From the NCBI GenBank assembly GCA_018663565.1, contig JABJQE010000046.1, positions 1-6,543 on the forward strand: a stretch of 6,543 bases of DNA, in the 5' to 3' direction. The notes beneath the pieces were generated by a model that ran no database searches, was not told where the DNA came from, and saw only the letters and a list, made by a program, of their open reading frames with translations. The translations under genes and the position numbers were made by a program. The stretch comes from Phycisphaerae bacterium (GTDB lineage: Bacteria; Planctomycetota; Phycisphaerae; Phycisphaerales; SM1A02). Every line of letters starts with the position of its first letter. Position 1 is the stretch's first letter. Below, piece by piece: positions 1 through 5,621 of this stretch.

Positions 1-354
1 GATTTGTTCAACGATGATCGGTGAGGCTGGGTTGGTCACTTCGATGAACGCCGTGCCATTGCTGTGGCCCATCAGGCCATACTCGCGACCGGATGGTGAT
101 ACGTATCCCCAGCAGTCGTTGCCAGTGTCTGGGCTGCCCAGATCGGGCAGGGAGAGCCACGACCGCATCGTAATGTCGCCTGATGATGTGAATCCAAGGG
201 ATCGGAGGGGGGCGGTGCCGCCACTGTGGTCGCCAATCCATCCTGGACCCTGGAAGGGGCCAAACCGGTCATTGACCTTGGGGTCATCGCTATGGCCTGC
301 GGCCATTCCGGCCACACCAAGAACTGCGGTAAGCGCCAATCGTGTGTGATTCAC
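1..354 (-). CDS. Choice-of-anchor B family protein, N-terminal part (runs off left edge)
   Basis: Partial gene: the first 118 residues are visible and the frame is open to base 1. I start it at GTG (354-352) because a GAGGAG ribosome binding site lies 8 bases upstream and the first residues form a short Sec-type leader (N-H-T-R, then a hydrophobic run to about residue 20). The mature part is rich in Gly, Asp and Pro. It contains S-L-P-D-L-G (67-72), N-D-C-W-G-Y (79-84) and G-T-A-F-I-E-V-T-N-P (100-109), the recognisable opening of the choice-of-anchor B / LVIVD-type repeat proteins. These are secreted, propeller-like surface proteins whose C-terminal anchoring module varies between species; their biochemical role is not established. 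The anchor itself lies outside the window. The gene follows the peroxidase gene by 67 bases, in the same reading frame with only the peroxidase TAG and no other stop between them. Family assignment rests on motif recognition only. Confidence 0.75.
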   Translation of the reverse strand, partial: MNHTRLALTAVLGVAGMAAGHSDDPKVNDRFGPFQGPGWIGDHSGGTAPLRSLGFTSSGDITMRSWLSLPDLGSPDTGNDCWGYVSPSGREYGLMGHSNGTAFIEVTNPASPIIVEQI

Positions 355-362
355 TGCGATCT

Positions 363-368
363 CTCCTC
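363..368 (-). promoter_or_regulatory. Ribosome binding site for the choice-of-anchor B gene
   Basis: The minus strand reads GAGGAG here, with an 8-base spacer to GTG at 354-352. It is one of the two best Shine-Dalgarno matches before a gene start in this window. It decides in favour of the GTG start over ATG frames in the other phases. Confidence 0.75.
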
Positions 369-397
369 TTTCGTCCCACCCAGTCAATAGCCTACAC

Positions 398-415
398 GAC
401 TGCCGGCAGGCAGCC
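398..415 (-). other. Intergenic hairpin between peroxidase and anchor-B genes
   Basis: On the minus strand GGCTGCC-TGCC-GGCAGTC can fold into a 7-base-pair stem (one G-U pair) with a 4-base loop, starting 5 bases after the peroxidase TAG. It contains the perfect 10-base palindrome CTGCCGGCAG (400-409). No U-run follows, so it is not a classical intrinsic terminator. It could be an mRNA processing or 3'-end stabilising element, or a protein-binding palindrome, or chance in GC-rich DNA. The rest of the 355-420 gap holds only the ribosome binding site. Confidence 0.35.
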
Positions 416-420
416 ACACA

Positions 421-1683
421 CTATTCGGCTGATTTGGGTGGTTCGGTTCCATTTGACCTGCGTGGTTTGCGCAACAAAATAGCAGGCGGATCACCGCTGA
501 GAGCCTTGAGAAAGGCTTCGAGGTCAGCAAGTTGATCGGGGGTGAAGTTGAGCGGCTGCAGAACGGATTCCGCATGATGGTGCCGCCTGACCTGGCCATC
601 GAGTGTGTTGTAGAACGCGAGCACCTCGCTGAGCGTCTCAAACTGGCCGGCGTGCATATAGGGTCCTGTCTTGGCGACATTTCGGAGGGAGGGTGTGCGG
701 AATGATCCCCAGTGTTCAGGACCGATTCTGGCTCCGGCGGCCCGGCGGGCTTTTGTGCTGCCCGGAGCAGCGCTCCAGATGCCATCGGCTGCAAACTCTC
801 TCTTTCGGAGCAGTTCATAGCCAGCTCCGCGACCCGGGAGCGGGGCAGCGGCGGGGTCACGCGGTGGAAGGGCAAGGTCGTGAAACTCAAGGTCGGAGAA
901 CATCGGACCAAAGTGGCATTGTCGGCACCCGGCATCTCCTGCGAACAGCCCAAATCCACGATGCGCTGCTGGAGACATCAATTCAGTGCTCGACGTACCA
1001 GCATCAATCGAGGCAACCCATCGGTCAAAGTCGGAGTGACCGGGCTGGAGGAGCCGCTCGTATGCTTCGATGGCTTTGCCAAGGTTTACAAATGCCGAGG
1101 TGATGGCGTGCTGATCCTCAGTTCCCATCGCCTCCCACTGGGGTCTGCCCGGCCGTGCGTTGACTGGAAACCGGTCTAGGTTCTCAACGTCTGGCAGCGG
1201 ACCAAAGAGGGCGGTGTATTCGGCTCGCAGTATTTCATTGCCCGCAATGTGCCGCACGGCATCGGTTCGCGATGAGCCCATCTCCAGATCATTTTCGATA
1301 GGGCCGAGTGCTTGGGACCACAATGTGTCTGCTCGTCCATCGAGGAAGAGCCATCGGTGGTGCGCCGCGCCAAGGATCGTTGGCGAATTGATTGTGCCTG
1401 TGTTGAGACCTTCTGCAACCTGCTTTCCGTCGGCGAATGCAAGAGTTGGGTCATGGCACGTGCTACAGGACACATCCCCCGCGCGAGAGAGGCCCGGATC
1501 GAAGAATAAGCGTTGCCCGAACAGGGCGGCAGCGGGGCTGAGCGCGAATGCGTTGGTCGGGTTTGTTGGTGGCGGTGGAACTGGACTAAGGGACTTTGCC
1601 ATGGCGTGCAGTCGGTCTGCGGCGTCGCTTGTCTGTGACGCAGCAAGTGTTAGGCACACTGTCATGGCGGCGATCATGCACAT
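421..1683 (-). CDS. Di-heme cytochrome c peroxidase / MauG family protein
   Basis: This 420-residue protein has two c-type heme motifs, C-S-T-C-H (73-77) and C-R-Q-C-H (253-257), which define the bacterial CcpA/MauG family. Family members reduce H2O2 or carry out long-range oxidation of a partner, in the periplasm. Other family signatures are N-S-P-T-I-L-G-A-A (99-107), the L-D-G-R-A-D segment (114-119), G-P-I-E-N-D-L-E-M-G (127-136, holding the probable distal-side catalytic Glu) and F-R-T-P-S-L-R-N-V-A (328-337) followed by G-P-Y-M-H-A-G (340-346). Tyr358, in L-A-F-Y-N, lies about where MauG has its axial Tyr and classical CcpA a Met; that alignment is my inference. The leader is hydrophobic but lacks N-terminal positive charges, so the export signal is atypical; export is still expected because c-type hemes are attached outside the cytoplasm. 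The ATG overlaps the stop of the YtkA-like gene by one base (TGATG) and has only a weak ribosome binding site, which points to translational coupling. The length fits the family. The basic, Pro-rich tail after about residue 397 is not recognised. Confidence 0.93.
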   Translation of the reverse strand: MCMIAAMTVCLTLAASQTSDAADRLHAMAKSLSPVPPPPTNPTNAFALSPAAALFGQRLFFDPGLSRAGDVSCSTCHDPTLAFADGKQVAEGLNTGTINSPTILGAAHHRWLFLDGRADTLWSQALGPIENDLEMGSSRTDAVRHIAGNEILRAEYTALFGPLPDVENLDRFPVNARPGRPQWEAMGTEDQHAITSAFVNLGKAIEAYERLLQPGHSDFDRWVASIDAGTSSTELMSPAAHRGFGLFAGDAGCRQCHFGPMFSDLEFHDLALPPRDPAAAPLPGRGAGYELLRKREFAADGIWSAAPGSTKARRAAGARIGPEHWGSFRTPSLRNVAKTGPYMHAGQFETLSEVLAFYNTLDGQVRRHHHAESVLQPLNFTPDQLADLEAFLKALSGDPPAILLRKPRRSNGTEPPKSAE

Positions 1684-2093
1684 CAGTCGAGAATTACCGT
1701 CTCCGATGCTCGGTGTAGTACGCCGTTCTGATCTGTGACATCAAATGTCATAACCCACTCGCCGGGCATGTGAAGCAACAAGTCGCGGACAACCCAACTG
1801 TCGCGGGTGAACCGAGTGGGTGAGGCCACCATGTTCATGCCGTGCCGGTGGGCCGGCATCGTCGCATCGAATCTCAAGTCGTATGGTTCTTCATCGTCCG
1901 TGAGATCCTCGACCTCAACAAACAACTCAAAGTAGCTGTTCGCTTCAATCGGGCGGGGCGGCGTCTGCCACCACGTCACTCGAAACCGACCGTCCTCGGT
2001 CGTTGTCGAGTCTTTGATTCCTGGTCGCTGAGCGCACCCACTGGCAAGAAGTAGCGTGATGAGTGTGAACATGCAGAGTGTCGAAAGTCGCAT
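1683..2093 (-). CDS. YtkA/FixH-like predicted lipoprotein with HxHGM motif
   Basis: This encodes 136 residues from ATG 2093-2091. An in-frame ATG at 2129 exists, but the internal start is preferred: AGGAG lies 8 bases upstream, the ATG overlaps the NHL gene stop (TAATG), and it gives a clean lipoprotein leader. The leader is M-R-L-S, a hydrophobic run, then lipobox L-A-S-G-C with Cys20 as the lipidation site. The mature part is a single beta-rich domain with T-M-P-A-H-R-H-G-M-N-M (78-88) and L-H-M-P-G-E-W-V-M-T-F (107-117). This pattern fits the YtkA-like/FixH Ig-fold family of envelope proteins. His82, His84, Met79, Met86 and Met88 form a cluster that could bind copper; this is suggested by residue content and is not demonstrated. 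The one-base overlap with the downstream peroxidase (TGATG) suggests the two are made together, so it might supply a metal or assist the di-heme enzyme. Family call moderately sure, function unknown. Confidence 0.8.
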   Translation of the reverse strand: MRLSTLCMFTLITLLLASGCAQRPGIKDSTTTEDGRFRVTWWQTPPRPIEANSYFELFVEVEDLTDDEEPYDLRFDATMPAHRHGMNMVASPTRFTRDSWVVRDLLLHMPGEWVMTFDVTDQNGVLHRASETVILD

Positions 2094-3886
2094 TAGTCGG
2101 TCTCCTGCAGAGCCGGGCGTCGCGTCCAAGCACGGCCAGCTCCAAATGTCATGATCCAGGTGCCATCAGGTTCGAACATTTGGGCCCGGTGGTTGCCATG
2201 ATCGAGCACAATGACGCGATTGTGGTGATCGACGACAACCGCGGCTGGTCGCCACAGCTGTCCGTGATCACTTCCCCGTTCTCCCCAAGCATTGAGGTGA
2301 GTGCCATCTATTCCAAATCTATGAATGCGGTGCCCGCTCCGGTCAACGACCACAAAGGAGCCGTCGTGCGTCTGGGCGAAGTCAACGGGGTCGATCAGTT
2401 CCGCAAGGCTGATCGTTGATGCCCTGTTATCAGCTGGTGGCCATGAGCCGTACAAGTGGATGGTCTTGTCAATGCCGTCGAGAATGGCGCCGGGGGGCTG
2501 CGTGTTGCCGGTTGATTCGCAGAGCACAGCGGCTCGTGGATCACGCCCGAGGGGCAGTTCAATTTCGGTGTGCTCGCTTGTTCCAGCGATCTGCCAGGCT
2601 GTATTTCCCGCTTGGTCGAGATAAATAAGTTTGTCATTGGTGTGTAGCAATTCGCCCGGCCCAGCAATCGGCAGGGGGACGGACCGGCGAAGCGTGGCCA
2701 TGCCAGGATCAAATCGCGGCTTGTCAGGCGGAGGCGGGCTGATCGTCCATTCATGAATTCGATGATTGCCAGCATCGACGGCCCAGATGCGGTTGTTGGC
2801 GGCATCAATGTCAATCGCAGTGAGGTGGCCGATTTGTCCTGCGGCCTCGCCTGGTTCTCCGAATGTAGAGAGTCGCAGTGGCGTCTTCCGGTCAAGATCA
2901 AATACATGAATGGCGCGTAGTTCTGGCTCCCACGTGCAGAAAAACCGCCCATCAGTTGCAGCCACTGGGCCGAAGTGAGATTGAACTCCGCGTGGTCCCA
3001 GTGAGGGCGGTTCAATTTCGGCGCCGCCTGTGCCAAATCGTTGTGCTCGTTCTTCGAACGGTTCGGCAATCACAACGTCGCCGCCAGAGAGTAAAGCGGC
3101 ATCTGCTGGGTAATGCACCTTGCCTTCTCCCTGGCGTGGGTAGACGGCGTGCATTCCCCATGACTCAAGCAATGCGGCTGTTTCCATGTCAAATATTTGG
3201 ACTCTGTGATTCAGGCGATCGGTTACGACAACTCTGCCGTCTTTCGCATCAATGCCAGATGGCTCCATGAACTGCCCTGGAAAGGTTCCCCAGGAACCGA
3301 TTGCATGAATGATGTCTCCATGCTGGTCAACGCAGAGAACGCGGTGGTTTTGCGTATCAGCAATCCATATGTGACCGTTTGCATCAAGTGCGACACCTTC
3401 GGGCCTATTGAGCCCAATTGTGTCACCTTCAATGTTTCGAATGTGTTGGCCACCAATCTGAAAGAGCTGAATGCGATTGTGCCCGGTATCGGCGACCACT
3501 GCAAGTGCATCGCTGAGGTCAATGGCGTGTGGGTGCTGCATTTGAAATGGCTCATCGCCGGCTCCTCCGAACCCGCCGATCATCGCTCCCTCGGGTGTGA
3601 AGTACATCACGCGGTGGTGCCCCGTGTCGGCGACGTATATTCGTCCGGTTGCCGCGATGGCAAGGCCTAAAGGCTGGTGTAGCGATCGCGATAGGTCAAG
3701 TATTTCGCTCTCTGGCGAGAGCCCCATGCGAAGTGTGCCAGACTCGGCATTGAGTACGGCCACCTCATCCGTTGTCGGGATTGCTGCAATTGCATGAACC
3801 CCCCCGAGATCTTCATGGGTTGATACCCATAGTCCGATCGGATCGGCCTGGGAGGCGCACACGAGTACGAGGATCATAAAGATCAT
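2093..3886 (-). CDS. Secreted NHL-repeat beta-propeller protein
   Basis: This 597-residue protein has a short hydrophobic leader (residues 1-14, possible cleavage after A-S-Q-A; Cys10 is not in a good lipobox). It is followed by many NHL repeats of the form P-x-G-(hydrophobic)-(6-8 residues)-(I/V)-x-V-(A/V)-D-x-(G/x)-(N/H)-H-R-(V/I). Clear copies begin near residues 71 (V-A-D-T-G-H-H-R-V), 118 (V-A-D-T-G-H-N-R-I), 161 (I-A-D-T-Q-N-H-R-V), 208 (V-T-D-R-L-N-H-R-V), 356 (A-V-D-A-G-N-H-R-I), 499 (V-V-D-R-S-G-H-R-I) and 546 (V-L-D-H-G-N-H-R-A); a decayed copy begins near 259. NHL repeats fold as beta-propellers that usually bind other molecules, and some are enzymes. The spacing suggests an N-terminal propeller (about 64-285), then degenerate stretches (about 286-350 and 386-495) between further blades. 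No catalytic motif is evident. ATG 3886 has no strong ribosome binding site. The gene starts 22 bases after the HMA lipoprotein gene and its stop overlaps the next start by one base. Confidence 0.92.
   Translation of the reverse strand: MIFMILVLVCASQADPIGLWVSTHEDLGGVHAIAAIPTTDEVAVLNAESGTLRMGLSPESEILDLSRSLHQPLGLAIAATGRIYVADTGHHRVMYFTPEGAMIGGFGGAGDEPFQMQHPHAIDLSDALAVVADTGHNRIQLFQIGGQHIRNIEGDTIGLNRPEGVALDANGHIWIADTQNHRVLCVDQHGDIIHAIGSWGTFPGQFMEPSGIDAKDGRVVVTDRLNHRVQIFDMETAALLESWGMHAVYPRQGEGKVHYPADAALLSGGDVVIAEPFEERAQRFGTGGAEIEPPSLGPRGVQSHFGPVAATDGRFFCTWEPELRAIHVFDLDRKTPLRLSTFGEPGEAAGQIGHLTAIDIDAANNRIWAVDAGNHRIHEWTISPPPPDKPRFDPGMATLRRSVPLPIAGPGELLHTNDKLIYLDQAGNTAWQIAGTSEHTEIELPLGRDPRAAVLCESTGNTQPPGAILDGIDKTIHLYGSWPPADNRASTISLAELIDPVDFAQTHDGSFVVVDRSGHRIHRFGIDGTHLNAWGERGSDHGQLWRPAAVVVDHHNRVIVLDHGNHRAQMFEPDGTWIMTFGAGRAWTRRPALQETD
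2102..2106 (-). promoter_or_regulatory. Ribosome binding site for the YtkA-like gene, inside the NHL gene 3' end
   Basis: The minus strand reads AGGAG with an 8-base spacer to ATG 2093-2091. It lies within the last codons of the NHL-repeat gene. It is the main reason for choosing this start over the in-frame ATG at 2129, which would put 12 hydrophilic residues in front of the lipoprotein leader. Confidence 0.75.
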
Positions 3887-3908
3887 CCGTGAAGCATAGC
3901 CATGGAGA

Positions 3909-4229
3909 TCAGTTTGTGGAGTTGCCTACGACCTTGAAGCCGAGGGATGTAATCTTGGCCTTGATGGCTTCGAGGTCCGCGCCCGGATCAACCCATACGA
4001 CTACCTCTTCGTCCTCGGCCGATGCGGCAACACTATTGACCCCAACGCATGTCTTCGTGCCCTGGTTGATCGCTTGGGCACAGTTCCCACAGTGCATGCC
4101 GCTCACTGGGATGACCACACGCTCGCCTGCATTGGTGTGTTGATCGGGTGGCGACTCAACTTCCGGAGACTTCTCGCAAGAGGTTAGGCCGAGGCTCAGA
4201 AGGACGGCGATGAGTGTCATTTGAATCAT
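3909..4229 (-). CDS. Predicted lipoprotein with heavy-metal-associated (HMA) domain
   Basis: This 106-residue protein opens with a hydrophobic leader ending in the lipobox L-T-S-C (Cys18), then a short acidic/Pro linker (19-36) and one HMA domain (about 37-101). The metal site is G-M-H-C-G-N-C (44-50), with Cys47 and Cys50 as expected ligands. The rest follows the CopZ/MerP/Atx1 ferredoxin-like pattern: G-V-N-S-V-A-A-S (63-70), a V-V-V-W-V strand and I-T-S-L-G-F-K-V (93-100) at the end. Such domains bind Cu(I) or other soft metals and pass them to partners. Stand-alone copies are usually cytoplasmic or, like MerP, soluble in the periplasm, so a membrane-tethered copy is less usual. An extra Cys61 sits near the binding loop. 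The start is ambiguous between ATG 4229 and ATG 4220; neither has a clear ribosome binding site, and I keep the longer form. It lies between the DUF1501 gene (90 bases upstream) and the NHL gene (22 bases downstream). Confidence 0.88.
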   Translation of the reverse strand: MIQMTLIAVLLSLGLTSCEKSPEVESPPDQHTNAGERVVIPVSGMHCGNCAQAINQGTKTCVGVNSVAASAEDEEVVVWVDPGADLEAIKAKITSLGFKVVGNSTN

Positions 4230-4298
4230 GATTCGTTCAGTGTACTGATCGTGGCTTGACCGCGATCGATCCCGGAGCGGGTGAGCAGTTGGGAGGGA

Positions 4299-4320
4299 GG
4301 CTCGCGGCGAAGCCGCAGCC
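4299..4320 (-). other. Hairpin overlapping the DUF1501 stop codon
   Basis: The minus strand contains GCGGC-TTC-GCCGC, a 5-base-pair GC stem with a 3-base loop. It can be extended by an outer GGC/GCC pairing across a small internal mismatch, and its first base is the last base of the DUF1501 TAG. It is followed by a C/T-rich stretch (CCTCCCTCCC) but not by a U-run, so intrinsic termination is doubtful. It may attenuate transcription or protect an mRNA end, separating the DUF1800/DUF1501 pair from the downstream genes. Within the 90-base gap (4230-4319) I see no convincing -35/-10 pair. Confidence 0.4.
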
Positions 4321-5597
4321 TATGTTTTGAGGATTGGGGCCGGGTTCCAACGTTTACGGAGGATGGCGTCGGCGTCTGCGCCCATCCAGTCTTTGAGCGC
4401 GGCGGCGTATACCTGCCGGAAGTCGGCGGTGAACTTCAGATCGCCGTTGTCGAGATTGGTGAGGCTTGGGTGTGTTCCATGCACGCCGGGCTTGACCATG
4501 GGTCCGACGAGGTACATCGGCGCGGCGGTGCCGTGATCGGTTCCGCCAGACCCATTCTCGCCAACGCGTCGACCAAACTCTGAGAAGACCATGGTGAGGA
4601 CGCGGCCTTCATTGCCTTGCGCTTTCAGTTCGTTCTGGAATGAGAGGAGCGAATCACCTACCTGTCGAAGCAGTCGCTGATGTGATCCTGCTTGGTTGGC
4701 ATGCGTGTCGAATCCGCCGAGCGTGACGTAGTACACGCGGGTACTCATGCCGGATCGAATAAGCGCGGCTACTGTTTGCAGTTGGTTGGCAAGGTCGCCG
4801 CTGTTCCACGTGGCAAGTGGCGAGACTGCGACGGCCTTGCGGACGGTCGTAGACGACAGTTGAGCATCAAGCGATGTCCGCTTGAGAAATGCGAGGTTGT
4901 CGTCCGTGGCTGGTGTTTGTGGTCCAGGGACGGATTTGAACGCGGACGCGACATCCTCTCCGAAGTCTTCGCCCATCCATCGATAGAGGTCGGGGGATTC
5001 GAAGCTTACGGGAAGCGACTTTTCTCCTTGCATAGCCAGCGGAGCCGCATTGCCCAGGGCGATGCCGGCGGCAGCGTTTGGGGCGCCACTGCATGTGTTG
5101 TCGAAGTATCGACCGAGCCAGCCATTGTCGCGGCCGCTCGTGTCGGCGGTCTGCCAGATATCCATCGACGAGAAGTGCGATCGGTTGGGGTTGGGATATC
5201 CAATGCCCTGCACGATGCACCCAAGGCCGTTATCAAAGAGTTCGCGGAACCCCGAAAAGGCGGGGTGAAGTCCGACGCCGTCGGCGCCCTGAAGGGCGAG
5301 CGCGGCATCGTTTCCTTTGCCCGGCGCTGCGATAGCCAGTTGAGGGCGTTTCTTGTAATAGTCAGATGATCCGTAGGGGACGACAGTGTTGAGGCCGTCA
5401 TTGCCGCCGGCCAGTTGTACGACAACAAGTATGTGGTCTTGCGGGACGCCGGCGAGCGAGGTCAGCATGGAGCCAAGGGGGAGCCCCATGGCCGCGCTCG
5501 CGCGCTGAATAAACAATGGGGCCGTGGCGGCCATGCTTGCGAGCATGGTGCCGCGTTGAATGAAGTGTCGTCGTGTCCAGGGGGTCAAGTCAGTCAT
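4320..5597 (-). CDS. DUF1501 family protein, Tat-exported
   Basis: This 425-residue protein starts with a twin-arginine signal: T-R-R-H-F-I-Q (8-14), a hydrophobic stretch, and A-S-A (33-35) as probable cleavage site. The mature domain shows the DUF1501 signatures in order: Q-L-A-G-G-N-D-G-L-N-T-V-V-P-Y (61-75), N-R-S-H-F-S-S-M-D-I-W-Q (138-149), G-G-F-D-T-H (294-299), S-E-F-G-R-R-V (339-345) and G-T-D-H-G (352-356). The Asp/His pattern matches the alkaline phosphatase/sulfatase fold superfamily to which DUF1501 is assigned, but substrate and activity are not known. Tat export implies that the protein folds, possibly with cofactor, before crossing the membrane. Length is normal and the gene looks intact. 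It follows the DUF1800 gene by 24 bases, the usual pairing of these two families, which suggests that they act together. The ribosome binding site is weak (GGA about 10 bases upstream), consistent with coupling to the upstream gene. Confidence 0.95.
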   Translation of the reverse strand: MTDLTPWTRRHFIQRGTMLASMAATAPLFIQRASAAMGLPLGSMLTSLAGVPQDHILVVVQLAGGNDGLNTVVPYGSSDYYKKRPQLAIAAPGKGNDAALALQGADGVGLHPAFSGFRELFDNGLGCIVQGIGYPNPNRSHFSSMDIWQTADTSGRDNGWLGRYFDNTCSGAPNAAAGIALGNAAPLAMQGEKSLPVSFESPDLYRWMGEDFGEDVASAFKSVPGPQTPATDDNLAFLKRTSLDAQLSSTTVRKAVAVSPLATWNSGDLANQLQTVAALIRSGMSTRVYYVTLGGFDTHANQAGSHQRLLRQVGDSLLSFQNELKAQGNEGRVLTMVFSEFGRRVGENGSGGTDHGTAAPMYLVGPMVKPGVHGTHPSLTNLDNGDLKFTADFRQVYAAALKDWMGADADAILRKRWNPAPILKT

Positions 5598-5621
5598 AGG
5601 TCAGTCCAATAAGCGTGCGTA

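Noticed and set aside
8..320. ATG-initiated frames on both strands near the left edge
   Set aside because: They conflict with the GTG-initiated frame (354 to 1), which has a strong ribosome binding site, a leader peptide and choice-of-anchor B motifs.
360..390. TTGACT-like -35 element upstream of the anchor-B gene
   Set aside because: No acceptable -10 hexamer lies at 16-18 bases; the region at that distance is the ribosome binding site.
398..415. Intrinsic terminator after the peroxidase gene
   Set aside because: A stem-loop is possible but there is no following U-run, so I list it only as a hairpin of unknown role.
384..959. Minus-strand open frame of 191 codons overlapping the peroxidase gene
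   Set aside because: It lies in another phase of the peroxidase coding region. The peroxidase frame holds the second heme motif and family motifs; this one holds low-complexity Ser/Arg/Pro sequence.
1160..1738. Plus-strand open frame of 192 codons
   Set aside because: It is antisense to the N-terminal half of the peroxidase gene, including its first heme motif, and has no recognisable protein features.
2094..2129. Longer start (ATG 2129) for the YtkA-like gene
   Set aside because: It would add 12 hydrophilic residues before a clear lipoprotein leader and overlap the NHL gene by 37 bases. The ATG at 2093 has AGGAG at ideal spacing and a typical coupled overlap.
2395..3069. Minus-strand open frame of 224 codons inside the NHL gene
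   Set aside because: The NHL frame carries regular repeats across this interval. The alternative phase has no repeat or domain pattern.
4692..5369. Long plus-strand open frame (225 codons) opposite the DUF1501 gene
   Set aside because: The minus-strand frame here carries all DUF1501 motifs and a Tat signal. The plus-strand translation shows no recognisable domain and is an antisense shadow.
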